Assembly: GCF_027923765.1 (NCBI RefSeq)
Contig: NZ_AP026709.1
Coordinates: 2,723,501-2,787,500 of the forward strand
Length of the DNA stretch: 64,000 nt
Source of the DNA: Pseudodesulfovibrio nedwellii
GTDB lineage: Bacteria; Desulfobacterota; Desulfovibrionia; Desulfovibrionales; Desulfovibrionaceae
Direction of reading: 5' to 3'
Shown: piece after piece, positions 52,895 through 61,413 of the stretch
Layout: each line of letters begins with the position of its first letter
Position numbering within the stretch: the stretch's first letter is position 1
Made by a program: the position numbers and the translations under genes
The notes under the pieces: model-generated
The model's database searches: none
Told to the model about the DNA's origin: nothing
The model's input: only the letters and a program-made list of their open reading frames with translations

Positions 52895-53731
52895 TTAGAA
52901 TTTGAGCGTCAATCCAGATCCGACTTCCTTGAGCGGACATTTTTTTGCCATGGCGATTTTGGCGTAGAGGTCGGTACAATGACAGGCGTAGAGGTTTTCC
53001 AGGTTCAACGCGGCCAGATAGTCCGTCGTCGGATCAAGCCGTTCCGGTTTGGCCTGTTGCAGGTGAAAGCCACCAAGGACCGTGTGGACTTTGTCCACAC
53101 CTGTGACGCGTTTTGCTTGTTCCACGGTGTTGCAAATGCCGGCGTGAGCACAGCCGGATATGACCACCAGTCCAGAATCCGAGACGTAAGCCAGAGCGGT
53201 GTCGTCAGGCATCTCGTCAGGTACTGGACCATTCTCTTCAATGCGTTCGCCCAGTGGGGCGGGTGGCTCGAAATCCATAACTCGTTCGATTTCGCCGAGT
53301 GCAACTAGTGTGTCCGTGAGCCAAACCGGCTTGTCGGTCAGGGTTAATTCAAATTGACGCGACAATTTTTCCTCTGCCAGCAACATGCCGAGTTCGGGCA
53401 CTGCGCTTTTGCGTTTGGAGGTGAAGGCCTGCGGATGGGCCACAAGCCGAGGGCGTGTGTGCGGCTGTTTGTGAATAGCGGCCTCGAAATGATGGCGAAT
53501 CAGATAATCCAACCCCCATGTGTGATCGAAATGCCCGTGGGACAGGGCAACCCAGTCCAGATTGAGCAGGTCGATCCCTTTGCGCTGGGCGTTGATCATG
53601 AAGGCGTCGGAATATCCAGCGTCGAAAAGTATGTTTTTGTCGCCATCCTGAATGAACATGGACAGTGCGGGTTCGGCCAGGAATTGGGTGCCGATGAGTG
53701 AATTGTTATCAACGAGAAAAGTTAGTTCCAT
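52895..53731 (-). CDS. Metallo-beta-lactamase-fold hydrolase
   Basis: 278 residues. The metal-binding motif HGHFDH (~65-70), later GCAHAG and GGFHL supply the remaining ligands. The layout resembles the MptA/dihydropterin beta-ribofuranosylaminobenzene phosphate synthase-like group (COG1237), common in anaerobes; the true substrate is unknown. It is cytoplasmic, with no signal peptide, and is divergent from the nuclease gene. Confidence 0.86.
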   Translation of the reverse strand: MELTFLVDNNSLIGTQFLAEPALSMFIQDGDKNILFDAGYSDAFMINAQRKGIDLLNLDWVALSHGHFDHTWGLDYLIRHHFEAAIHKQPHTRPRLVAHPQAFTSKRKSAVPELGMLLAEEKLSRQFELTLTDKPVWLTDTLVALGEIERVMDFEPPAPLGERIEENGPVPDEMPDDTALAYVSDSGLVVISGCAHAGICNTVEQAKRVTGVDKVHTVLGGFHLQQAKPERLDPTTDYLAALNLENLYACHCTDLYAKIAMAKKCPLKEVGSGLTLKF

Positions 53732-53789
53732 GGGGGGCTCCGGGTTATTGTCACTGGAATCAATTGCGGAAACAGTCTATGCTCTTCCC

Positions 53790-54281
53790 ATGAATTCCCG
53801 CAACCTTGTTTTATCACTTTTCCTGTTGTCTCTGTTGACTTTTTTCCCGGGTCACGCTTCGGCCCTTGATGTCCAATTCCTTCATATAATAGATGGGGAC
53901 TCTTTGGTGGTCGTGTCTGGTGGCGATTCCGTCGAAGTCCGGCTTATCGGTGTGGATGCCCCGGAATATCGACAGGAATACAGTAACAAGGCCAAAGTCT
54001 TTTCCCTGAAATTCTGCCATGGCAAACGTCTGAAATTGGTCTTTGATCGAGAGAAAAAGGACCGTTACGGCAGAACGCTCGCCTATGTTTACGCCGACGG
54101 CGAAATGCTTAACAAAGCCATAATTCAAGCTGGTTTGGCCCTTGCCTTTAAGATTAAGCCCAACACCAGATATTCTTCTCATTTTAAGGCTGTTGAGAAA
54201 GAAGCCAAGAAAGCGAAGCGAGGCTTTTGGCGATTCGGTGGTTTGAAACAAACTCCTGCTCAATGGCGTAGGGCTCATTAG
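53790..54281 (+). CDS. Exported thermonuclease (SNase-like) protein
   Basis: 163 residues with a signal peptide (LVLSLFLLSLLTFFPGHASA) and a staphylococcal-nuclease fold. Catalytic features are visible: IIDGDSL, the Arg in VRLIGVD, the Glu in DAPEYRQ and the Arg in RYGRTLAYVY. It should cleave single-stranded nucleic acid outside the cytoplasm. The start is chosen for the signal peptide; no strong ribosome site is seen. Confidence 0.88.
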   Translation: MNSRNLVLSLFLLSLLTFFPGHASALDVQFLHIIDGDSLVVVSGGDSVEVRLIGVDAPEYRQEYSNKAKVFSLKFCHGKRLKLVFDREKKDRYGRTLAYVYADGEMLNKAIIQAGLALAFKIKPNTRYSSHFKAVEKEAKKAKRGFWRFGGLKQTPAQWRRAH

Positions 54282-54295
54282 TCGGCTTGCGATAG

Positions 54296-54395
54296 CGGCA
54301 CATCTGCACATTTTTCGGCCTTGCCGAGTCCTCACCGTATTAAGATACGGCTGCGGGTCGGCTGCGTCCGAGAAAATGCACATCTGCACCACTCT
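54296..54395 (+). repeat. Short repeat pair in the gap after the nuclease gene
   Basis: GCACATCTGCACATTTTTCGG at the left and CCGAGAAAATGCACATCTGCACC at the right share the direct motif GCACATCTGCAC and an inverted CATTTT-TCGG/CCGA-AAAATG; CCGTATT-AAGATACGG lies between. From 54396 to ~54530 nothing further is recognised. Confidence 0.5.
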
Positions 54396-54529
54396 CCCAA
54401 GCCTCGATGCGTCGGGGATGGAGAGCCGTTGTTGAGTGCGTTCGCACTTCAAAGCACTCCATTATTAAGAGTAAAGAGTGTGTGGTTTTTAATAGATGTG
54501 AGGTTAATCTTATGGTGCGAACGGTTTAA

Positions 54530-54660
54530 GAATACTTTCGCCAAAGGCGACACAAAAAGTTTAGGAAAAGGTAGGGATGGGGGTCTGGGGGAAGGGGAGG
54601 AAAGAACCCTTTTTAAAGGGTTTTTCCTCCCCTTCCCCCAGCCGCCGGAGGCCTTTTTTA
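54530..54660 (-). repeat. Desulfovibrio-type intergenic repeat, second copy
   Basis: Minus strand: GGCCTCCGGCGGCTGGGGGAAG, a long GGGGGAAGGGGAGGAAA/TTTCCTCCCCTTCCCCC hairpin around AACCCTTT, AGACCCCCATCC and CCTAAACTTTTTGTG. It matches 24571-24720 in the opposite orientation and directly follows the rlmB stop, where it probably ends transcription. Confidence 0.82.
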
Positions 54661-55419
54661 TCCCAACCGACGGGCGAACTCGGAGACGATGATGGCTCCG
54701 GCCTGTGCTACGTTGAGCGAATCAAATTCCCTCTGGAAAGGCACGTGCACACTGTGGTGACAGAATTTGGAGACGCCGGGTCGGATGCCTTTTTCTTCGT
54801 TGCCAAGCACGAGTACAGCGGGCGTTTCGAGTTCGGCGGTATAGACGTTGGCCGAATCAGATGTCATGCGGGCAGCATAGAGTGTGTAGTCGTAGTTGAC
54901 GCAATCTTTCATGGCGTTGGCGAGATTGCCGACCTTAGCGACTGGCAGCTTGTTGAGCGCACCAGCAGAGGATCGGAGAGCTCCGGCACCGAGATAGGCT
55001 CCGTGATGCTGGCAGACGATGAGTCCGGCTCCACCGAGCGCGTGGATGGTCCGGGCAAGAACGCCGACATTGCCGGTATCCTGTACCTGATCCAAGGCTA
55101 CGATGAGCGGCAGCGGAGCGTCCACAGCATCTTCGAGAAGTTGTTCAAGCGGAGTGTAGTCGAGGGTGGCACATCGGGCCGCGATTCCCTGATGATTACC
55201 CCGATACATGTAATCGAGGTCCTGAGCGGAAACTGACTTGTGCGGAACTTTTTGTGTCCGACACAGCTCAATTATTTCTTCCACGGCCTGATCACGTCGT
55301 CCTTTTCGAAAGGCGACGAAGTCCACTTTGCGTGGGTTGTCCATGAGGAGTTCTTTGACCGGCTTGTTGCCAACCACATAGATTTTCCCGTCTTTTTTGT
55401 CCCGGTCATTATTTTGCAT
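54658..55419 (-). CDS. rlmB: 23S rRNA 2'-O-ribose methyltransferase, TrmH/RlmB family
   Basis: 253 residues: an N-terminal substrate-binding domain (~12-95, IYVVGNKPVKELL) and a SPOUT knot with the three motifs LDQVQDTGNVGVLARTIHALG, VLGNEEKGIRPGV and SLNVAQAGAIIVSEF. RlmB methylates G2251 of 23S rRNA using SAM. Other TrmH-family targets cannot be excluded. Confidence 0.88.
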   Translation of the reverse strand: MQNNDRDKKDGKIYVVGNKPVKELLMDNPRKVDFVAFRKGRRDQAVEEIIELCRTQKVPHKSVSAQDLDYMYRGNHQGIAARCATLDYTPLEQLLEDAVDAPLPLIVALDQVQDTGNVGVLARTIHALGGAGLIVCQHHGAYLGAGALRSSAGALNKLPVAKVGNLANAMKDCVNYDYTLYAARMTSDSANVYTAELETPAVLVLGNEEKGIRPGVSKFCHHSVHVPFQREFDSLNVAQAGAIIVSEFARRLG

Positions 55420-55623
55420 TTGTCTGTCCCTCTAAGTTGTGTGACAAAAAGTTGCACATGGTTGCGCGTGCCACGGGCACCGTGTAGGCATTTTACGCCT
55501 CTATTGCAATCCTGTGCAAGGTGCGATAGCAGGATAATCACGGACTTCTTGAGGTCGAGATTTTTTCTAGACTTTCATATGTCGGGCTTATCTGATAATG
55601 GAGTGCGGAAGTTGGAGGATAAT

Positions 55624-57234
55624 TTGAAAGTTTTCAAATATGGATATTTGCTTGCGATGACGGTGCTTGTTGCGGGCTTTGCGGCTGGCTGTACAGCCAA
55701 TAAATCTCCTCAGGCCACTTTGCCTGTGGAGGAAGTGGTTTCTGAAAGTCAGGTCCCGGAAGATGCCGATGCTCTTGAACCGGAGATTATCGCCACGCCT
55801 AACGAGGCTGAAGACCACCTGAGTCAGACCGAACAGGCTGTGCTTAATCAACGCTTCGGGTTGTTGTTTGATCTTGAGCAGCACGATTCCAAGGATGTGG
55901 AGCTGTTCTTTACATTCTATACGCATAAGGCACGTAAAACCATGGTTCGTTGGCTGGAACGCTCTCAGCCATATCTGCCTTACGTGCGTCGCGTCTTTAC
56001 GCAGTATGGATTGCCGCAGGATCTTGTATTGCTTCCATTCGTGGAGTCCGGGTACAATGTTCGCGCTTATTCTTGGGCCGGTGCCGGTGGCATGTGGCAG
56101 TTTATGCGCGGAACAGGTCGACTCTATGACCTCAAGGCCGACTGGTGGATTGACGAACGTCGGGATCCCTACAAGGCCACTGATGCAGCCGCCCGCCATC
56201 TGCGGGATCTCTATGATCGATTTGGCGATTGGTATCTCGCGTTGGCAGCTTATAATGCCGGTGAAGGCAAAATTTCACGCGCTTTAAAACAGGCGAAATG
56301 TGATACCTTTTTCGAACTGACGGAAAAGAATCGTAAATTGTCTCGCCGAATCCGTCTGAAAAAAGAAACCAAACAATACGTTCCAAAATTTATCGCTATT
56401 TCCAAAGTTTTCCAGAACCTCGACACATTGGGCTTTGAGCCAGTGTCTTGGGAAATGGAAGTAGAAGTCGTGCCGGTTAAAGTGCCGGGTGGTACTGATT
56501 TGCTTGCCCTTGCTCGTGAGGGTGGCATGACATGGAATGAATTTCATAAGTACAACCCGGCGTTTCGTCGTCAGGTCAGCCCGCCGCACATGCAGGCTAC
56601 CGCCTATTTGCCTGTGGCCAAGGCCGACAAGATGATGGCGTATTTGTCCAATCCCGGTTCTAGGCCATTTGCGGGCTATAGCCGTTATCGTATTCGTTCC
56701 GGCGATTCCTGGTGGCGTATTTCCAGAAGATTTGGCGTCCCCATTAATGTACTGAAAAGCGTCAATAATACCCGTTCTAATACATTACGCCCCGGTCGGT
56801 ACGTTATGGTTCCGGCGCACGGTTCCAATAAGACTGTGACCGCGTCTGCGTCGTCTTCTTCCAAGACCAGGGCAATCGCATCCAAGCGTGGCAATTATGT
56901 CGTCCGTTCTGGTGATACTCTTTGGTCCCTTTCACAGTCGTTCGGTACGACCGTGAACACGCTCAAGCGTTCCAACGGTTTGCGGTCCAGCCGTCTCAAG
57001 GTTGGCCAGAAGCTTTATATCCCCAACAGTTCCAACGCAGCCACCAAGCAGGCCGTCAAGGAAGCGGGCAAGGTTAAGACTCAGATGGTGAATTATAAGG
57101 TGCGTCGTGGTGACAACCTGACCACCATCTCCCGCAAGTTTGGCGTTAAAGTTACAGATTTGCGCCGCTGGAATTCCCTCAACTCGCGCGGGACCATCTA
57201 TGCGGGCCAACGCCTCAAGGTGTACGTCCAGTAG
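55624..57234 (+). CDS. mltD: Lipoprotein lytic transglycosylase with LysM domains
   Basis: 536 residues from a TTG start. The signal KVFKYGYLLAMTVLVAGFAAGC ends in a lipobox. The SLT catalytic domain (~120-260) has LPFVESGYN with the catalytic Glu, then AGAGGMWQFMRGTGR and LALAAYNAGEG. Three LysM modules follow (about 350-400, 425-470 and 485-536: YRIRSGDSWWRIS, YVVRSGDTLWSLS, YKVRRGDNLTTIS). It cleaves peptidoglycan to anhydro-muropeptides at the outer membrane. TTG 55624 has GGAGG 5 bases upstream; ATG 55579 is the alternative. Confidence 0.92.
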   Translation: MKVFKYGYLLAMTVLVAGFAAGCTANKSPQATLPVEEVVSESQVPEDADALEPEIIATPNEAEDHLSQTEQAVLNQRFGLLFDLEQHDSKDVELFFTFYTHKARKTMVRWLERSQPYLPYVRRVFTQYGLPQDLVLLPFVESGYNVRAYSWAGAGGMWQFMRGTGRLYDLKADWWIDERRDPYKATDAAARHLRDLYDRFGDWYLALAAYNAGEGKISRALKQAKCDTFFELTEKNRKLSRRIRLKKETKQYVPKFIAISKVFQNLDTLGFEPVSWEMEVEVVPVKVPGGTDLLALAREGGMTWNEFHKYNPAFRRQVSPPHMQATAYLPVAKADKMMAYLSNPGSRPFAGYSRYRIRSGDSWWRISRRFGVPINVLKSVNNTRSNTLRPGRYVMVPAHGSNKTVTASASSSSKTRAIASKRGNYVVRSGDTLWSLSQSFGTTVNTLKRSNGLRSSRLKVGQKLYIPNSSNAATKQAVKEAGKVKTQMVNYKVRRGDNLTTISRKFGVKVTDLRRWNSLNSRGTIYAGQRLKVYVQ

Positions 57235-57257
57235 TTTTGAGATTCAGATGTAATGAT

Positions 57258-57293
57258 AAAGCCCGGTTCGTTCTATCGAACCGGGCTTTTTTG
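57258..57293 (+). terminator. Rho-independent terminator after mltD
   Basis: AAAGCCCGGTTCG-TTCTAT-CGAACCGGGCTTTTTT, 12-bp stem and T-run. Confidence 0.95.
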
Positions 57294-57475
57294 TGGAAGA
57301 TTGAGGGGCGTGTGAAGCGGTCTCTGGACAGAGACTTTCCTTTGGTAATCCTTGTTAGAAAAGAGTTTACAGTCTCATGGAATTCCGATACGTACAGTAC
57401 TCTTCTTAATATGAGAGGTGGGGTTTTTAGCCCCTAACGCTGTTTAATTACAGGTCTTTCTTCCAAGGAGCGTAA

Positions 57476-57566
57476 AGATGTGGGAAGCGGTTCGTATGAA
57501 CTGACCGTGCATTTGGGGCTCGACTGCCTCGGAACCGATGACCCAAATGTTGCTGGTCCCACATCT
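57476..57566 (+). promoter_or_regulatory. Nested structured leader upstream of rpsA
   Basis: AGATGTGGGA (57476-57485) pairs perfectly with TCCCACATCT (57557-57566) and encloses CGGTTC-GTAT-GAACTG (57488-57503) and CATTTGGG/CCCAAATG (57510-57517 with 57542-57549). The result is a closed three-way-junction-like RNA 53 bases before the rpsA start. An S1 autoregulatory leader is the obvious hypothesis. The bases 57294-57475 hold no gene and presumably the promoter. Confidence 0.6.
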
Positions 57567-57619
57567 CGTAAAATATACGTTAATACTACTTTGACCGAGG
57601 TCCGTTGTGGAGGTAACCC

Positions 57620-59527
57620 ATGGAAAAAACTACTGAATCTGTTGAAGTCCCCGAAATGGACATGGAAATGAATTTCGCTGATGCTCTTGATGAGTATCTG
57701 AATTCCGATTTCGGAGATCTGGACGAAGGCACCATCGTTTCTGGTGAAGTCGTCAAAGTCGACAAGGATTACGTGCTCGTTGACGTGAATTTCAAGTCCG
57801 AAGGACAAATTCCCGTTTCCGAGTTCACCGAAGCCGATGGCACTGTGACCATCGAAGTCGGTGAAAAGGTCGACGTTTTCGTCGCCCGCAAAAACGAAGC
57901 CGAAGGCACCATCTACTTGTCCCGTGACAAGGCCAAGCGGATGCAGCTTTTTGATAAACTGGAAGAGCTTCAGGAGAAGGACGGCGAAGTCGTCGGCCGC
58001 ATCATCCGTCGCATCAAGGGCGGTTACACCGTCGACTTGGGTGGCGTTGAAGCATTCCTGCCTGGTTCCCATGTTGATCTCCGTCCGGTCCCCGACATGG
58101 ACGCTCTGGTCAACCAGGAATTTGATTTCAAGATCCTCAAGATCAACCGTCGCCGTTCCAACGTCATCGTTTCCCGCCGCGTACTGCTCGAAGAGCTGCG
58201 CAGTGAACAGCGTGACAAGTTGCTCGGCACCCTCGAAGAGGGCCAGGTTGTGGAAGGTAAGGTCAAGAACATCACCGAATACGGCGTGTTCATCGACCTC
58301 GGCGGCCTCGACGGTCTGCTCCACATCACTGACATGTCCTGGAAGCGCATCAAGCATCCTAAGGAAATGGTCAATCTGGGCGACGATCTCGAACTGAAGA
58401 TTCTCAACTTCGACCGTGAAGGTCAGAAGGTCTCTCTCGGACTCAAGCAGCTCGTGCCTGATCCGTGGGAAAATATTGCTGAAAAGTACCCCGAGGATTC
58501 CCGTTTCAACGGTACCATCACCAACCTCGCTGACTACGGCGCATTTGTTGAGTTGGAGAACGGCGTTGAAGGTCTGGTTCACATCTCCGAGATGTCCTGG
58601 ACCCGCAAGCTTCGTCACCCCTCCCAGATGGTCAAGGTCGGCGACGAAGTGGAAGTCATCGTACTCGGCGTGGACCCGGAGAAGAAGCGTATCTCTCTCG
58701 GCATGAAGCAGATCTCCCCGAACCCGTGGGATGTCGTGGCTGAGAAGTACCCCGAGGGCACCGTCCTTGAGGGCGCAATCAAGAACATCACCGAATTCGG
58801 CGTGTTCATCGGCATCGAGGAAGGCATTGATGGCCTGATCCACGTTTCCGATATCTCCTGGACCAAGAAAATCCGTCACCCTTCGGAAGTCTACAAGTCC
58901 GGCGATTCCGTCCAGGCGAAGGTCCTCACCGTGGACAAGGAGAACGAGAAGTTCACCTTGGGCGTGAAGCAGCTGACCGAAGATCCCTGGTCTCATGTTC
59001 CTGCCAAGTACCCCGTGGGCCAGAAGGTCAACGGCACCGTCACCAACATCACTGACTTCGGTCTGTTTGTTGAGGTCGAGGAAGGTATTGAAGGTCTGGT
59101 TCACGTTTCCGAGATCAGCCGTAAAAAGATCAAGTCTCCCTCCGAGATGTTCAAGGAAGGCGACGTCATCGAAGCCAAGGTTATCCATGTGTCCGCTGAT
59201 GAGCGCCGTCTCGGCCTGTCCATCAAGCAGACCAAGGAAGAGCCTGCACGCTCCGGCGGCGGCAAGTCCAAATCCTTTGGCGGCGGCGGCATCGATGCCG
59301 GTTCCACCTTGGGCGACCTGCTCCGCGAGAAGCTGGAAGAAGCAGCTGGCGAAATCCCCATGGATGAGCCCGAAGCCGTTGTTGAGGAAGTGGTAGAAGC
59401 CGCTCCTGAAGCTCCGGTTGAAGAAGTTGTTGAAGCCGAAGCTCCGGTCGAAGAAGCCGTTGCTGAGGAAGCTGCTCCTGAAGAAGCTCCGGTTGAAGAA
59501 GCCGCTGCTGAAGAAGAAAGCAAGTAA
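57620..59527 (+). CDS. rpsA: 30S ribosomal protein S1
   Basis: 635 residues. Six S1 RNA-binding repeats are visible, starting near residues 30, 115, 205, 290, 375 and 460 (for example VEGKVKNITEYGVFIDLGGLDGLLHITDMSW and VNGTVTNITDFGLFVEVEEGIEGLVHVSEIS, each ending in a K-I-SLG-KQ unit). The C-terminal ~100 residues are an unusual Ala/Glu/Pro/Val-rich acidic tail (EEAAPEEAPVEEA), longer than in E. coli S1. The protein delivers mRNA to the ribosome. GGAGG precedes the ATG; sppA follows after 12 bases. Confidence 0.97.
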   Translation: MEKTTESVEVPEMDMEMNFADALDEYLNSDFGDLDEGTIVSGEVVKVDKDYVLVDVNFKSEGQIPVSEFTEADGTVTIEVGEKVDVFVARKNEAEGTIYLSRDKAKRMQLFDKLEELQEKDGEVVGRIIRRIKGGYTVDLGGVEAFLPGSHVDLRPVPDMDALVNQEFDFKILKINRRRSNVIVSRRVLLEELRSEQRDKLLGTLEEGQVVEGKVKNITEYGVFIDLGGLDGLLHITDMSWKRIKHPKEMVNLGDDLELKILNFDREGQKVSLGLKQLVPDPWENIAEKYPEDSRFNGTITNLADYGAFVELENGVEGLVHISEMSWTRKLRHPSQMVKVGDEVEVIVLGVDPEKKRISLGMKQISPNPWDVVAEKYPEGTVLEGAIKNITEFGVFIGIEEGIDGLIHVSDISWTKKIRHPSEVYKSGDSVQAKVLTVDKENEKFTLGVKQLTEDPWSHVPAKYPVGQKVNGTVTNITDFGLFVEVEEGIEGLVHVSEISRKKIKSPSEMFKEGDVIEAKVIHVSADERRLGLSIKQTKEEPARSGGGKSKSFGGGGIDAGSTLGDLLREKLEEAAGEIPMDEPEAVVEEVVEAAPEAPVEEVVEAEAPVEEAVAEEAAPEEAPVEEAAAEEESK

Positions 59528-59539
59528 AGCGAGCCCATC

Positions 59540-60442
59540 ATGCGTATGGAAGAGACCAAAACTCGTTTCTCCCAGCGCCACCCCCTTCTTTTTGGGGTGA
59601 TGATGATCATATTGGCCGTGGCCCTCATCTCGGGGGTCATGGCCTTTTTCCGTTCAATGGGGTGGACTCCCGGTTCATTCTCCATGTCCGGCGACAAGAT
59701 TGGCGTTGTGCATGTGGAGGGGATGATTCTTGATTCCACGGATGTAGTGTCTTGGATTCATTCTCTTGAGAAAGATGATTCTATCAAGGGTGTGCTTCTG
59801 CGCGTGAATTCGCCCGGTGGTGCGATTGCTCCATCTCAGGAGATATATCAGGCCGTGACCGAGTTGAACGCGGCTAAGCCTGTGGTTGCATCGTATGGTT
59901 CGGTGGCTGCTTCTGGTGGGTATTACGCCTCGGTGCCGTCACGACTTATTTTTGCCAATCCAGGTTCCATTACCGCTTCCATTGGCGTCATGGCCGAATT
60001 CGTGACTGTTACCGAAGCTATGGAGAAGCTTGGTATCAAGCCTGAAGTGTTGACCACTGGTAAGTACAAGGCTGCCGGTACTCCTATGCGAGAGCTGTCG
60101 TATGAGCAGCGCGAGCAGATGCAGGGACTCATGATGGATCTGCATGAGCAGTTTGTGGATGACGTGGCCGCAGCCCGTACCATGGACCGTGCGCGGGTTG
60201 CGGCTGTTGCTGATGGACGCGCTGTGTCAGGTCGGCAGGCGCTTGCGCTTGGGCTTATTGACCAGCTTGGTAGCATGTCGCAGGCAGTGGATCGGCTTAA
60301 AGAGTTATGCGAGATTGACGGTGAGGCTGTTGTTGTTGAAGGGCCGATTGAGGATGTTCCGTTGATTCAGGAAATTCTTGGAGCTATTCATTTTGATATT
60401 TCTTCCAGTTTGCCGCAGGGATGGACCTTTTCTTATAAATAG
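59540..60442 (+). CDS. sppA: Signal peptide peptidase SppA, short form
   Basis: 300 residues with one N-terminal membrane helix (~18-40) and a ClpP-like periplasmic serine protease domain. The nucleophile Ser lies in SVAASGGYYAS (~117) and the general-base Lys in TTGKYKAAGTPMREL (~170), as in the single-domain SppA of Gram-positives and delta-proteobacteria. It degrades leftover signal peptides in the membrane. It is probably co-transcribed with rpsA. Confidence 0.93.
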   Translation: MRMEETKTRFSQRHPLLFGVMMIILAVALISGVMAFFRSMGWTPGSFSMSGDKIGVVHVEGMILDSTDVVSWIHSLEKDDSIKGVLLRVNSPGGAIAPSQEIYQAVTELNAAKPVVASYGSVAASGGYYASVPSRLIFANPGSITASIGVMAEFVTVTEAMEKLGIKPEVLTTGKYKAAGTPMRELSYEQREQMQGLMMDLHEQFVDDVAAARTMDRARVAAVADGRAVSGRQALALGLIDQLGSMSQAVDRLKELCEIDGEAVVVEGPIEDVPLIQEILGAIHFDISSSLPQGWTFSYK

Positions 60443-60461
60443 ATCGGCTTGAATTGAAGCA

Positions 60462-60526
60462 GTCGGGGTTTAAGCCCCGACGGGAAATAAGAAGTAATGA
60501 TGGTCGCTTTTGGGCGACTTTTTTTG
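60462..60526 (+). terminator. Two successive hairpins after sppA
   Basis: GTCGGGG-TTTAA-CCCCGAC at 60462-60480, then GTCGC-TTTTGG-GCGAC followed by T7 at 60503-60526. The second has classic terminator form. Confidence 0.85.
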
Positions 60527-60527
60527 T

Positions 60528-61290
60528 GGGATGCGCCTTCGGCGAGAGCCATTGTTGGGTGCTGAAGCACCCAAAGCTCTTCATGCCCTGCGCGGGCGGC
60601 GGATCTTTTTGGCTGAGCCGCCCCCATGATTGGCGGCAAGAATCTGATCCAATCGAGTCGGCTCCACCCTATCAAAAGCATAAGTTCAGCCTCTCACCTC
60701 ATTTATTAGTTTAAGACAAATTATTTGATCCCTTAATAAGAGCCGCCTCCTTCGATTGGTCAGCTTCTAGGCCTCCAATCAAGGGCTGGGTTCCGTCTTT
60801 GTCTGATTGGGTGGAAGAAAGAATAAATCGTCTTCGGAGGGAGAGCGGTGTTGGGGTGCTGGAGCACCCCAAGGCCTTTTATGGATAACGAAGAGCTTGA
60901 AGTCAAAATGGGCATTTTATTGAAAACGAAGTTACAGTGATGGAAATGCAAAATTTTAAGTTATGTATTGTTATCGAAGCACCTAGAATCAAAAATGAGC
61001 ACCAACAATGAGAACCTTCTTACAACGACGAACAATTGATAGCGAACCTTAGAGCCTGTCCCGCGCGGCGAAGCGTAGCCCGACCGAGTCTGTATCACAG
61101 ACAATCCTGTCGGGCAGTGAAGCCGCGTACAGGCTCTTGGGTCCGCTATCAGGCTCACAACGAAAAGGCGTTTTTTGCCTCCTTTTTTTCGCCTCAAAAA
61201 AAGCAGGTCGCCTTAAAGGCGAAACCTTTGTAAAAAATACCGTTTGCATTTTCACTGCGGATGCACGCAACGCCCACCAAAAAAAGTAGT
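60528..61290 (-). repeat. Long non-coding dispersed repeat, copy 2
   Basis: The reverse complement of this stretch aligns with 18712-19502 from end to end. Identities are high in the hairpin blocks and low in AT-rich spacers (for example around 60900-61010), where indels break any frame. It occupies the gap between sppA and the deacetylase gene. Confidence 0.88.
61051..61137 (-). ncRNA. Strong ~87-nt hairpin in repeat copy 2
   Basis: Same three nested stems as at 18857-18943 (AGAGCCTGT/ACAGGCTCT, CCCGAC/GTCGGG, GTCTGT/ACAGAC), with loop differences only. Orientation relative to any transcript is unknown. Confidence 0.45.
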
Positions 61291-61330
61291 CCTTTCTTCT
61301 TCCCTCATCACGGCGGTTATACATATAAAA

Positions 61331-61366
61331 AAAGACGAATCAGCCAATAGGCGGATTCGTCTTCCA
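61331..61366 (-). terminator. Terminator of the deacetylase unit
   Basis: AAGACGAATC-AGCC-AATA-GGC-GGATTCGTCTT; on the minus strand a T7 run follows, ending the hydantoinase-deacetylase transcript. Confidence 0.92.
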
Positions 61367-61413
61367 TACAATTAAAACGAAGAATATCTTTTGAGCAAAC
61401 GCGACTTCTTTTT

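Noticed and set aside
57434-59581. 715-residue open frame opposite rpsA
   Set aside because: It mirrors the repeated S1 domains on the other strand and comes from the codon bias of rpsA; no domain and no ribosome site.
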